From assembly GCA_013204045.1 (NCBI GenBank), contig JABMOQ010000077.1:1-52083 (forward strand): a stretch of DNA of 52,083 nucleotides, written 5' to 3'. This DNA is from Rhodospirillaceae bacterium (GTDB lineage: Bacteria; Pseudomonadota; Alphaproteobacteria; Rhodospirillales; JABHCV01). This document shows, piece after piece, positions 31,625 to 40,165 of the stretch. The translations under genes were made by a program, and so were the position numbers. The stretch's first letter is position 1, and each line of letters opens with the position of its first letter. The notes beneath the pieces are model-generated. The model worked only from the letters and a program-made list of their open reading frames with translations. It did not search any database and was not told where the DNA came from.

Positions 31625-32314
31625 GTGTTCGACCTGAAGGGATATGGCTGGATGCTGTGGGACGGCCTGCAACTGACGCTGACCGTCGGCGTTATGGCGC
31701 TTGGCGTCGCCTTCGTCATGGGTATGCTGGGGGCCTGGGGCAAGTTGTCGAAATCGCCCTTGGCCCGGGGTGCCGCCGCCACCTACACCACGGTTATCCG
31801 CGGCGTTCCGGAATTGCTGCTGATCTTGATCATCTATTACGGCACCCCGACCCTGATCCAGGACACCCTGGAATCATTCGGCTACGACATCATCCTCGAC
31901 ATCAATCCGTTCGTCGCCGGGGTTATCACCATCGGTTTCATCTACGGAGCCTTCACCACCGAAGTTATGCGCGGCGCCATTCTGGCGGTGCCCCACGGCC
32001 AGCTCGAGGCCGCCCATGCCATTGGCATGTCCCGCGCCATGGTCGTACGCCGGGTGCTGCTGCCCCAGGTCTGGCGCTTCGCCCTGCCCGGCCTTGGCAA
32101 CGTGTGGATGGTTTTAATCAAGGCGACGGCCCTGATCTCGGTCATCCAGTTGCCGGAACTGTTGCGTAATACGGACATCGGGGCGCGCGCCACCAAGCTG
32201 CCGTTTACGTTCTTTTTTGCCGCAGCGCTGATTTACCTGGGCATCACCATCGTTTCCATGCTCGCCCAGCAACGGGCCGAAATCTGGGCCAACCGTGGCA
32301 TCCGGAGGACCTGA
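31625..32314 (+). CDS. ABC permease subunit 1 (HisQ/OccQ type)
   Basis: A GTG at 31625 is chosen because a GGGGG run lies upstream and the product begins VFDLKGYGWMLWDG like other family members; an ATG at 31607 is the alternative. The product has about five membrane helices and the cytoplasmic EAA-like loop around GQLEAAHAIGMSRAM. It pairs with the following permease to form the channel. Confidence 0.88.
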   Translation: MFDLKGYGWMLWDGLQLTLTVGVMALGVAFVMGMLGAWGKLSKSPLARGAAATYTTVIRGVPELLLILIIYYGTPTLIQDTLESFGYDIILDINPFVAGVITIGFIYGAFTTEVMRGAILAVPHGQLEAAHAIGMSRAMVVRRVLLPQVWRFALPGLGNVWMVLIKATALISVIQLPELLRNTDIGARATKLPFTFFFAAALIYLGITIVSMLAQQRAEIWANRGIRRT

Positions 32315-32318
32315 GGCG

Positions 32319-33053
32319 ATGGACGTTCAGATCATCATCGACAGCCTGCCGGCTTTGCTAAAAGGAATGGGCCTGACCCTGCAACTCACGGGCCTGAGCC
32401 TGGTCATCGGGCTGGCCTCGGCGATACCGCTGGCGCTCATGCGGGTATCGAAGAACCCACTGCTGTGGATGCCCGCCTATGGCTATATTTTATTCTTTCG
32501 CGGCACCCCGTTGCTGGTGCAGTTGTTCCTGATCTATTACGGATCGGGTCAGTTCCACGACGAACTTGAGGCGGCCGGCCTGTGGGTGTTTTTCCGCGAG
32601 GCCTATTTCTGCGCCGTCCTTAGCCTGGCCCTGAATACGGCCGGGTATACGGCGGAAATTTTGCGCGGCGCCATTCGCGGCGTGCCCCACGGCGAGGTCG
32701 AGGCGGCCCTGGCGTGCGGGATGCGGGGCTCCCTTCTTTACCGGCGCATCATCCTGCCGAAAGCCTTCCGGCTCGCCTTGCAGGCCTATTCCAACGAGGT
32801 GGTGTTCCTGTTCCAGGCGACGTCGCTGGTGTCCATCATCACCCTGATGGACCTGACCGGCATTGCCCGGGTGATCGCGGCGCGCACCTTCGATATTTAT
32901 GAACTCTACATCACCGCCGGGGCCATTTATTTATGCGTGACCTACGGCATTCTTTACGTGTTCAAAATAGTCGAGCACCGCTGGTCAGGCCATCTTCGGG
33001 CCCATGACGATGACGCCGTCAACGAAGCGACGATTATCGCCGGCATGCATTAA
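32319..33053 (+). CDS. ABC permease subunit 2 (HisM/OccM type)
   Basis: The ATG at 32319 has GGAGG upstream and lies 4 nt after the previous stop. The sequence shows the family segments ILFFRGTPLLVQLFLIYYG and the EAA loop EVEAALACGMRGSLLYRRI. The 3' end overlaps the convergent hydrolase gene by 4 nt. Confidence 0.9.
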   Translation: MDVQIIIDSLPALLKGMGLTLQLTGLSLVIGLASAIPLALMRVSKNPLLWMPAYGYILFFRGTPLLVQLFLIYYGSGQFHDELEAAGLWVFFREAYFCAVLSLALNTAGYTAEILRGAIRGVPHGEVEAALACGMRGSLLYRRIILPKAFRLALQAYSNEVVFLFQATSLVSIITLMDLTGIARVIAARTFDIYELYITAGAIYLCVTYGILYVFKIVEHRWSGHLRAHDDDAVNEATIIAGMH

Positions 33054-34195
33054 TTTTCGAGCAGCTTTCCGGCCTTGCGGTGGGCCAGCGGCTCTGCCCC
33101 TGCGACCTTGGCGATGGGGGCTCCCGGACGCACCAGCTTTTCAACCGCCATTGAAAACAGCAAGCCACTGGCGTGGCTGATGACCGGCGTGCGGGCTGCC
33201 CCTGGGTCCTCGGCCATCAGGTCGATCAGCTCGGCGATGGTCTCGCCGGCCTTGATCTGCTCGCCGATGGTCTTTTTGTAAGCCACCAGCCCGGCCGCCG
33301 GTGCATTGATGACATCGGTGCCTTCCAGCGGCGTCGGCTGGCCGAGGGCCGGCGGCAGCGGCCCCGGATCGCCGGCAATGACGCCGCGCCGTTGCAGAAA
33401 CCGAAACAGGGCGGCGGCATCGGCCTGGCCATGATGGTCATAGACATCGGCCCGGCCGCGCAGCTCGACGGTGGTCGCGAAGCAGGCGTCGGGAAACGGG
33501 GCATCCTCGCCTAAGGCTTCGCGCAGCCGCCACCAGGCCCCGGCATTGGTCTCGTCGAAAGGATTGCCGCCCGGCTCGGTCTCGAGCAGGATCACCGGGG
33601 CGCCCAGATCCGCGGCCAGTTCGGCGGCCAGATCCCGGTGCCGGGCCGATGCATAAAGATGCAGCAGGGCCTCGTTATCGCAGTGCAGGTCGAACACCAT
33701 ATCGGCATCGATGGACAGCCCGAGCAGGACTTTGCGCAAGCCATCGAATTCGCAAGTCACCTCAAATTCCGCCACGGCGTCGCGCAAGGCGGCGCGGATC
33801 ATCGCCACGTTGGCGGCGGCGTCCGCCCCCAGTTTGCCTTTCAGCTTTCCGGCGACGGCGTCGGTGAAATCGGGCCAGCCACGGTTGAAATTGCCGCCGC
33901 CGGAAAATTCATAGCGTCCCACATGATAGCCGTTCAGCTGCTGGCCGAGGCCGATCGGGTTGGCGACCGGCACAACGACAATCTCGCCGATAATATGTCC
34001 CGCTTTTTCCGCCTTATCGAGCAACCCAACCAGATGGTTGGCGGCCATCAGGCCGGGGTATTCGTCGGAATGCAGGGCCGCCTGAAAATAGGCCTTGGCC
34101 CCGGCGCCGGCGGTTCCGTAGCGGTGAACTTTCAAAAAGCGGGTCGTGCCGGGGCTCGGCTGGACCAATTCGATGGTTTCTATGGTTTTGCTCAT
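33050..34195 (-). CDS. Succinylglutamate desuccinylase/aspartoacylase-family zinc hydrolase
   Basis: The 381-residue product shows the AstE/AspA zinc-peptidase pattern: ALHSDEYPG with the first His and a carboxylate near residue 40, later a FDLHCDNEALLHLYAS segment with the third His, and a C-terminal beta domain. The family hydrolyses an N-acyl or amide bond of amino acids. Next to a polar amino-acid transporter and an oxidase it may release the imported compound's amino acid. The start at 34195 was preferred over a TTG at 34216; neither has a strong ribosome-binding site. Confidence 0.82.
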   Translation of the reverse strand: MSKTIETIELVQPSPGTTRFLKVHRYGTAGAGAKAYFQAALHSDEYPGLMAANHLVGLLDKAEKAGHIIGEIVVVPVANPIGLGQQLNGYHVGRYEFSGGGNFNRGWPDFTDAVAGKLKGKLGADAAANVAMIRAALRDAVAEFEVTCEFDGLRKVLLGLSIDADMVFDLHCDNEALLHLYASARHRDLAAELAADLGAPVILLETEPGGNPFDETNAGAWWRLREALGEDAPFPDACFATTVELRGRADVYDHHGQADAAALFRFLQRRGVIAGDPGPLPPALGQPTPLEGTDVINAPAAGLVAYKKTIGEQIKAGETIAELIDLMAEDPGAARTPVISHASGLLFSMAVEKLVRPGAPIAKVAGAEPLAHRKAGKLLEN

Positions 34196-34339
34196 GGGGA
34201 CCCAGATTAAGAACAAATGCCGTTTTTGGAAATGGTTAATTCCATGAACCGAACATGAACACCCGATTCAGGATCGTTTCAGGAGGGTTCTGGCATATTC
34301 AGATCAACAATAGGCACGCTGGTCGAAAGGAGCCCTGAA

Positions 34340-34441
34340 ATGTACTCGGTAGATGTTATTTATCTGACTTCATATGCCGTCATACTGACCATGACGGCGC
34401 TGACAATTTATTTCGCCCGCCGGGCCCGTAGCCGCGCCTAG
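34340..34441 (+). CDS. 33-residue single-span membrane peptide upstream of nirK
   Basis: An AAAGGAG site at good spacing precedes the ATG. The peptide has one hydrophobic helix (residues 4-25) followed by an Arg-rich tail RRARSR, so the positive-inside rule puts the C-terminus in the cytoplasm. It lies about 20 nt before the first Fnr-type site of nirK. I do not recognise it; small membrane peptides occur in NO/denitrification loci, but the function is unknown. Confidence 0.55.
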   Translation: MYSVDVIYLTSYAVILTMTALTIYFARRARSRA

Positions 34442-34463
34442 CCCTCTGCGGCCCGCCTGAAAA

Positions 34464-34477
34464 TTGACCCAGGTCAA
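34464..34477. promoter_or_regulatory. Nnr/Fnr-type site 1 before nirK
   Basis: TTGAC-N4-GTCAA is a perfect dyad of the Nnr/Dnr type. Its centre lies about 161 nt before the nirK start and 48 nt before the second site. Confidence 0.75.
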
Positions 34478-34511
34478 TTCTCAGCCAATACCCCTGTGCC
34501 TGTAAGGCTAT

Positions 34512-34525
34512 TTGATCTTAATCAA
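34512..34525. promoter_or_regulatory. Fnr-type site 2 before nirK
   Basis: TTGAT-N4-ATCAA is the exact Fnr consensus. Its centre is about 113 nt before the chosen nirK ATG, consistent with a class II promoter initiating near 34560. Confidence 0.82.
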
Positions 34526-34631
34526 TACGGCTTTCTCCTCCTTGTGCGATGGTTCCGTCTGTACAGGAGGGAACGGTCATGAAATGGCCCAAGCGCTCCT
34601 TTTCCCAACGTTTTTTTATGAGGTACTGGAG

Positions 34632-35744
34632 ATGCAAAATCTAACAAGACGGCAAGTATTGAAAAGTAGCGGTGCCGTGGTGGCTGCCCCGATCATGGCC
34701 CAGACAGGCATTCAACTGGCCGATGCCGCAACCCCCGACATCAGCAAACTGAAACGCGTCAAGCAGACAATGGTTGTGCCGCCAGCCGCGCCCAAACACG
34801 ACCGGGTAGCCAAAGGCGACCCGGTCATCGTCGAAGTCCGCCTGGTCGTCGAGGAAAAAGAGATCACCATCGACGGTGACGGCACCAAGATGCACGCCAT
34901 GACCTTTAACGGCTCGGTTCCAGGCCCGATGATTATTTGTCATCAGGACGACTATGTGGAGCTGACCCTGGTCAACCCGGAAAGCAACACCCTGGAGCAC
35001 AATATTGACCTTCACGCCTCGACAGGATCATTGGGCGGTGGCGGATTGACCCATGTTCTGCCGGGTGAAGAGGCGGTGCTACGCTTCAAGGCGACGAAAG
35101 CCGGTGTGTTCTGTTACCATTGCGCCCCCGGCGGCGCCATGATCCCGCTGCACGTTGTTTCGGGCATGGCCGGCACCATCATGGTGCTGCCGCGCAAGGG
35201 CCTGAGCGACAAGAACGGCAAACAGATCAAGTACGATAAAGTCTGGCATATCGGCGAGTTTGACTACTACATCCCGAAAGACAAGGACGGCAAATTCAAG
35301 AACTTTGAAAGCCTCGCCGATTCCATGTCCGAAACCCTTGAGGTCATGCGGGGCTTTGTTCCCAGCCATGTGGTCATCGGCGGCGCCGCCTTCGCCTATA
35401 CCGGCGATAACGCGCTGAAAGCAAAAGTCGGGGAAACGGTCCTGATCGTCCATATGCAGCCCAACAACCCGAGCCAGCCCCACCTGATCGGTGGTCATGG
35501 CGATTATGTCTGGGCCGATGGTTCTTTCCAGGATGATCCGAAAACTGGGCTTGAAACCTATTGGGTCGCCGGTGGTTCGGCCGGTGCCATGGTCTATACC
35601 TTCATGCAGCCGGGACTTTACGTCTATCTCAACCACAACCTGATCAAGGCCATTCTGGGGGGCGCTGCCGCCCACGTTAAGGTCGAAGGGACGTGGGACG
35701 ACAACCTGATGAAACAGGTCAAGAAGCCTGGTCCTATTTCTTAA
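34632..35744 (+). CDS. nirK: Copper-containing nitrite reductase
   Basis: The start at 34632 places a twin-arginine-type leader at the N-terminus (TRRQVLK), expected for periplasmic NirK. Two cupredoxin domains are visible. The type 1/type 2 copper region includes FNGSVPGPMI, EHNIDLHA, FCYHCAPGG and MIPLHVVSGM, and the second domain has VGETVLIVH and QPHLIGGHGD. The enzyme reduces nitrite to NO. Two Fnr-type sites lie upstream and a strong terminator downstream, so it forms its own transcript. The 370-residue length is normal. Confidence 0.96.
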   Translation: MQNLTRRQVLKSSGAVVAAPIMAQTGIQLADAATPDISKLKRVKQTMVVPPAAPKHDRVAKGDPVIVEVRLVVEEKEITIDGDGTKMHAMTFNGSVPGPMIICHQDDYVELTLVNPESNTLEHNIDLHASTGSLGGGGLTHVLPGEEAVLRFKATKAGVFCYHCAPGGAMIPLHVVSGMAGTIMVLPRKGLSDKNGKQIKYDKVWHIGEFDYYIPKDKDGKFKNFESLADSMSETLEVMRGFVPSHVVIGGAAFAYTGDNALKAKVGETVLIVHMQPNNPSQPHLIGGHGDYVWADGSFQDDPKTGLETYWVAGGSAGAMVYTFMQPGLYVYLNHNLIKAILGGAAAHVKVEGTWDDNLMKQVKKPGPIS

Positions 35745-35776
35745 GGGTCAAAGACTGCTAAAGCATATCGAGCCAT

Positions 35777-35820
35777 CACCCCCCGGCCGCGGCTTAAAAG
35801 CCCTGACCGGGGGGTGTTTC
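35777..35820 (+). terminator. Intrinsic terminator after nirK
   Basis: Perfect ten-base arms CACCCCCCGG (35777-35786) and CCGGGGGGTG (35807-35816) enclose a smaller inner hairpin and are followed by TTTC. Some read-through to the SCO gene 15 nt later is possible because the T run is short. Confidence 0.8.
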
Positions 35821-35834
35821 GAGGAGACACCCCC

Positions 35835-36467
35835 ATGGCAATGAAAGTGAAATTACACCGCCTTATATTGGCGGCGCTTGTCAGCTTGGCCCTGAGCGCG
35901 CCGGCGGCAGCGGAACTGGCCGAGTCCGGCGTCGGCTCGGGCGGCACCATTGGTGGGCCCATAGAGGGGGAAATCGGTGGCCCCTTCACCCTTGTCGATC
36001 ACCACGGAAACACCGTTACCGACGCCGATTTCCGGGGTCATTTCATGTTTATTTATTTCGGCTACACCTACTGCCCCGACGTTTGCCCGACGTCGGCGGT
36101 CATGATGGCGCAAACCATGGATCAGCTGGATAAGGAAGGGGAAAATGTAATCCCCATTATCATCACCATCGACCCGGAGCGCGATACCCCCGAGATCATG
36201 AAGGGATACGTTGCCCATTTCCATCCCCGCATTGTCGGGCTGTCAGGCACCCTGGCCCAGGTCGAAGTGGCGGCGAAAGCCTACAAAGTCTATGCCGAGA
36301 AGGTGTTTGAACAAGGATGGGGCGTTGATGACTATTTCATCTATCATTCAGATGTTATTTACTTCATGGGGCCCGACGGAAAGTATCTTGACCACTTCCG
36401 CAGCGGCTCGACGCCCAAGGTCATGGCCGCGCGTATGCGGGTGCATATGACGGCAGCCCACCAATAG
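35835..36467 (+). CDS. SCO1/SenC-type copper chaperone (copy 1)
   Basis: The 210-residue product has an N-terminal signal (LILAALVSLALSAPAAA), then a thioredoxin-like fold with the copper-binding YCPDVCP motif and the distant His in YHSDVIYF. SCO proteins deliver copper, usually to CuA sites, or reduce their cysteines. It follows nirK and precedes hemerythrin; the CuA protein it may serve is encoded at 41867. A GAGGAG site precedes the ATG at 35835. Confidence 0.92.
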   Translation: MAMKVKLHRLILAALVSLALSAPAAAELAESGVGSGGTIGGPIEGEIGGPFTLVDHHGNTVTDADFRGHFMFIYFGYTYCPDVCPTSAVMMAQTMDQLDKEGENVIPIIITIDPERDTPEIMKGYVAHFHPRIVGLSGTLAQVEVAAKAYKVYAEKVFEQGWGVDDYFIYHSDVIYFMGPDGKYLDHFRSGSTPKVMAARMRVHMTAAHQ

Positions 36468-36482
36468 GTTTGGAGCCCCACC

Positions 36483-36869
36483 ATGGCACTGCTTGAATGG
36501 AAAGACAGCTACAGGACCGGGATCGGGTCTATCGACTACGAACACGAAAATCTGATTTCCGCCATCAACGCCCTGTATGGCGAGGCCGAAGGCAGTGCCG
36601 ATGACCAGAAATTATCCCGCGCCATCGGCGAAATCCATGCCCTGATCGAGGCCCATTTTGCGCTGGAGGAAAAAATCATGCGGGACCAAAAATACCCCGC
36701 CTATACAGAGCACAAGCGCGACCACGACCGATTGCTCGATGAAATTCTGGATATCATGGATGTCGTCGAGACCGATAAGGGCGCGGCCGCCAGCCTCGGC
36801 GACAACCTGCACACCTGGTTCGGGACTCACTTCTCGACCCTTGACCGGGATTTGCACAAGCTTATGTAA
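36483..36869 (+). CDS. Bacteriohemerythrin
   Basis: The 128-residue protein has the full set of di-iron ligands: His21, His58, Glu62, His77, His81, His116 and Asp121, in the pattern HFALEE, HKRDHD and HFSTLD. Such proteins bind oxygen or NO reversibly. The gene lies 15 nt after SCO and ends 1 nt from a convergent gene. In a denitrification block it may buffer NO or supply oxygen to the neighbouring reductase. Confidence 0.94.
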   Translation: MALLEWKDSYRTGIGSIDYEHENLISAINALYGEAEGSADDQKLSRAIGEIHALIEAHFALEEKIMRDQKYPAYTEHKRDHDRLLDEILDIMDVVETDKGAAASLGDNLHTWFGTHFSTLDRDLHKLM

Positions 36870-36870
36870 G

Positions 36871-37632
36871 CTACTCGGCGCCCCCGGTGAAGGTGATCCG
36901 GGCACTGGCATTGCTGAAGCCGATAACCAGAATTTCTGCCGCCTTCAAATCGACGCTTCTTTCCTCGGTATAGTCGTACTCGGCCCGGGTTTCACCGCCC
37001 CGGTCCCTTAACCGGACGACAACCCGGTGACGGCCGGCGGATACCTGGAACTTTTCGTAGAAGCTGGAATGGCCATCCCTGGCCTGTCCTGCGGGCACGG
37101 AGGCCCCGTGAAATACTTGGACTCCATCGATGCTCAGGTCGACCACCAGCGGCCAGCGTTCGCGGGAACAGTCCATGGGCGCCCGCATGTTGGGCGCCAG
37201 TTTTTGCAGTTCTGCCCAGGTCCGCTTGTGGCATTCCTCCTTGCGCTGGGGCGGGTGGGTGAAGCTCAGCCTGACGGCCGCCATATCAGAGGGGTGCGCC
37301 TGATAGGCAGGAGAATTTGAGAAGTAGGCGATGCCGACGGCAAAGACGACATAGGTTGCCGCCTGACCCAGCCACTGCAAGGGCGCATGGCGGTAACCCG
37401 ATTTGTCGAGCCCGGCCTTCGACATCTTGTTCTGGTGATCTTCGGCCTGGCGCTTTTCTTCCTCCTTTCGGAGTTCAATATTGGCCCGGGTTTCCGGCGA
37501 CGGATTGATGATTTCCTTGAGCCCCAGATGATATAGGACGAGCAAAAATATCGGCCCGAACACGGCCAGCGGAATTATGTACAAAATCGGAAAATTGGGG
37601 CTAAGGCCAAGAAACGCGTTCATTGCGGTCAT
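36871..37632 (-). CDS. Membrane protein of unknown function ending the NOR-like operon
   Basis: The 253-residue product has two membrane helices (about 10-37 and 85-107) and a C-terminal periplasmic beta-rich domain (about 120-253) with two Cys (EECHK and MDCSR) that could form a disulfide. The ATG overlaps the preceding stop (ATGA), so it is translated with the cytochrome b fusion. It is reminiscent of FixH-like accessory proteins in layout, but I see no clear family match. A role in assembly or electron input to the reductase is inferred from position. Confidence 0.72.
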   Translation of the reverse strand: MTAMNAFLGLSPNFPILYIIPLAVFGPIFLLVLYHLGLKEIINPSPETRANIELRKEEEKRQAEDHQNKMSKAGLDKSGYRHAPLQWLGQAATYVVFAVGIAYFSNSPAYQAHPSDMAAVRLSFTHPPQRKEECHKRTWAELQKLAPNMRAPMDCSRERWPLVVDLSIDGVQVFHGASVPAGQARDGHSSFYEKFQVSAGRHRVVVRLRDRGGETRAEYDYTEERSVDLKAAEILVIGFSNASARITFTGGAE

Positions 37633-39197
37633 GTCCCTGCCTCCGACCCCGGAAGGGCTTTTATCTGGTCCCTGAAACGCTCGATTTCAGCCTTCAAGGC
37701 CCTCTGTTCGACACGCGAAGCCCAGAACACGCCAAGACGGCGGCGGTCGACCCGGGCACGTAAATATGGGTCACGGACGCCGGCGATGCGCTCTTCGATC
37801 CAGCGGTTACCAAGGCGGGCGAAACAGTCGCATTCCTGGCAGCCGGTGATCAGCACCCCGGCAACGCCGCCGCGGCTCATGGCAAAGTCGATAAACGACG
37901 GCGGCAACATACCGATACACGGCAAGCTGAGTCCGGCAACGCCGGTGCCGGTGATCGACTTGATGTCGACCCCGTGATCGCAGCCGACCACCAGAACGCC
38001 ATCCGGCCCAACCTTCTCGGCCAGCTTGATGGCTTTTCCGCGCATCGCCTTGAACCCGAAATCCGGCATATCGATGCCGGTAACCAGTTCCTCGTCATTA
38101 CGGAACGGCGTCGATACCGGGCACGAGCCGACACAGATTCCGCAGCTTGTACAATGGGAGGCATCGACCACGGCCTCGCGCTCGAAGGGCAGGCCATCGC
38201 TGCGCGGCTCCATGCTGATCGCCCCGAACGGACAATCGGCATAACATCTGGAACAGCCGTTGCATTTTTCAAGATGGACCTCGGCCGGTTTGGGCCGCTT
38301 TAGCGGTGGCAGCCACGGCATGGCAGCGACGATGATCGAAAGGCCGACGCCCAGTATCCACAATGGCCCCGCCCCCCATACGTCGAACACCGGATAGAGC
38401 ATCATGTAGAACCAGTCGAGATTAAGCTCCGTCGGCATGACCGCCAGATCGGCCGGCGCGTGGCTGGTCGCCGGCCAGGCAATCGCCAGCACCACAAACA
38501 TGGCCAGCGAGCCCAGCGCCAGTCCGCGCGGCGGATTGAGTTTTGGCTGACTGACCCGCATCACATGGATCCACATGACGAACAGCAAAAACAGCGGCCC
38601 GAAGATGTGCATGAACACCAGCAACGTGAAGAAGCGGTCGGTCAGACTTTCCGGGGTCACGAAGTTGCTGGCCACCGGCTCGCCGAAAATACCCAGCCAG
38701 TCGATCCATTCCATGGAACCGATGGCCACGTATTGGGCCAACATGTCCCACACCAGCCAGTAACCGCTGATGCCGGAAATAAACAGCAGCCAGATGATCG
38801 GAACCCCGGTAAACCAGGTGAACCAGCGCACATCCCGGTAACGGTCCATGATGAACTCGCGGCTTAAATGCAGGGCCATGGTGACGACCATGGCATCGGA
38901 TGCATAACGGTGCAGGCTGCGGATGATGCCGTTCAGGTGCCATGGGCTGTGGGTCATGGCCTCAACCGATTGATAGGCACTGCCGACGGTGGTGTCGAAC
39001 AGGATATAGACGTAGATCCCCGTGGCGGCGACGATCCAGAAATAAAAGAACGACAGCGTTCCCATCTGCCTGAGCGGATTCCAGGCGGACCCGAACGGTC
39101 GGTCGAATGCCGATTCTATATGCAAAAGCCCATTCTGAAGTTTATGCCGCACGGAGAGTTGCAAGTGGATGCTCCCAAGAAAAACCGATGATGACAC
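37629..39197 (-). CDS. Cytochrome b6-like / two-[4Fe-4S] ferredoxin / MvhD-like fusion
   Basis: Three modules lie in one 522-residue frame. Residues about 30-230 are a cytochrome b N-terminal domain with two His pairs (His97 in HRYAS with a second His 14 residues on, and FMHIFG with WIHVMRV). After further helices comes a soluble part with two ferredoxin motifs, CNGCSRCYADCP and CTSCGICVGSCP. The end (about 385-460) resembles the MvhD hydrogenase/heterodisulfide delta subunit with VVGCDHG, LPCIGM and GCQECDC. The protein probably passes electrons between a soluble donor and quinone or the reductase. The start is a GTG and less certain than the rest. Confidence 0.85.
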   Translation of the reverse strand: MSSSVFLGSIHLQLSVRHKLQNGLLHIESAFDRPFGSAWNPLRQMGTLSFFYFWIVAATGIYVYILFDTTVGSAYQSVEAMTHSPWHLNGIIRSLHRYASDAMVVTMALHLSREFIMDRYRDVRWFTWFTGVPIIWLLFISGISGYWLVWDMLAQYVAIGSMEWIDWLGIFGEPVASNFVTPESLTDRFFTLLVFMHIFGPLFLLFVMWIHVMRVSQPKLNPPRGLALGSLAMFVVLAIAWPATSHAPADLAVMPTELNLDWFYMMLYPVFDVWGAGPLWILGVGLSIIVAAMPWLPPLKRPKPAEVHLEKCNGCSRCYADCPFGAISMEPRSDGLPFEREAVVDASHCTSCGICVGSCPVSTPFRNDEELVTGIDMPDFGFKAMRGKAIKLAEKVGPDGVLVVGCDHGVDIKSITGTGVAGLSLPCIGMLPPSFIDFAMSRGGVAGVLITGCQECDCFARLGNRWIEERIAGVRDPYLRARVDRRRLGVFWASRVEQRALKAEIERFRDQIKALPGSEAGT

Positions 39198-39246
39198 CTT
39201 AATGGCGGCACCTGCGCCGGTCCACCTTGACGGGGATTAAGGGTTG

Positions 39247-40095
39247 TTAAGTCGTCGGATGACGGGTCTGCTGTTTAACGACCCGGCGCCGTCGGCGGAA
39301 GATGCGCCACCACTCGCGAACAACGAAAACCCCCATACTGCCGACGACTAGGGTGCCGACAATCAGCTGGATGAAGATCGAATAGTCGAACCGGTAACGG
39401 TCGGCGGCAGGATCATAGATGGTGCAGAACAGACGCACTTTCTTGATCAGGTCGCCGATGCTGGCGAACGGCGCCGAGGTGCCGAATACCAGTTCCTTCA
39501 ACGGCTCGACCAGCAGCGGGGTTTCGAAGGTCTGCCCGTAAATCTGCCGGTACACGGTGCCCTTGGCGTCGACAACCGTAACCTGGGACAGGTGGTCAAA
39601 ACCCTTGGGCGAACGATAAAAAATGAACCCCAGGTTGTCGGAAAAGGCCAGCGTCGTCGCCAAATCGCCGCTCAGGAATTTCCATCCGGAAACGTCGATG
39701 TCGTTCTGGCTGGCGAAATAGCGCAAGCGATCGGGGTTATCGGAACCGGCATCGAAGCCCATGGAAATGACGTTGAAGCTGTCGGCCCCCAGGGCATCAC
39801 GGGCGACCGAGACCGCATCGGCCAGGGTCTGGGTGATTACCGGGCAACTGTCCTGGCAACTGGTATATATGTAACTGATGACCAGCGGCTTACCCAGAAA
39901 GTCCGTCATGTGGACCGTTTCGCCCTGGCTGTCGGTGAAGGTAAAATCGCCGACATGTCGCCCGACCGCTGCCTGGCTGAATTCCAGTGCCTGTTCGGGG
40001 GTGTAGTCGGATTTCTCGGTTTTGGCCGCCACATCCGTAACAGACGCCAGCGCCACAACCCAAACGGCGATAAAAATGGAAAGACGGTTAATCAT
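39247..40095 (-). CDS. SCO-type copper chaperone with C-terminal membrane anchor (copy 2)
   Basis: A signal peptide (to about residue 24) is followed by a SCO fold with SCQDSCP and the later His in FDHLSQV, then an added C-terminal helix (FIQLIVGTLVVGSMGVFVV) and a very basic tail. The extra anchor distinguishes it from the copy at 35835. It follows the reductase genes and probably matures the CuA centre of subunit II. A terminator hairpin separates it from subunit I. Confidence 0.9.
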   Translation of the reverse strand: MINRLSIFIAVWVVALASVTDVAAKTEKSDYTPEQALEFSQAAVGRHVGDFTFTDSQGETVHMTDFLGKPLVISYIYTSCQDSCPVITQTLADAVSVARDALGADSFNVISMGFDAGSDNPDRLRYFASQNDIDVSGWKFLSGDLATTLAFSDNLGFIFYRSPKGFDHLSQVTVVDAKGTVYRQIYGQTFETPLLVEPLKELVFGTSAPFASIGDLIKKVRLFCTIYDPAADRYRFDYSIFIQLIVGTLVVGSMGVFVVREWWRIFRRRRRVVKQQTRHPTT

Positions 40096-40117
40096 TTAAA
40101 AAATATATCAGCCTGAG

Positions 40118-40153
40118 AAAAAAATGGGCGGGCGGCCCGAAAGCCACCCGCCC
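40118..40153 (-). terminator. Intrinsic terminator inside the NOR-like operon
   Basis: On the minus strand the 11-base arms at 40143-40153 and 40126-40136 (one G-T pair) form a GC-rich stem followed by seven T. It follows subunit I and precedes SCO, so expression of the downstream genes should be lower unless they have their own promoter. Confidence 0.82.
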
Positions 40154-40165
40154 TTGGTTTTACCG

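Noticed and set aside
34512-34631. Upstream TTG start for nirK
   Set aside because: It would begin inside the Fnr-type operator, whereas the ATG at 34632 directly gives a twin-arginine leader.
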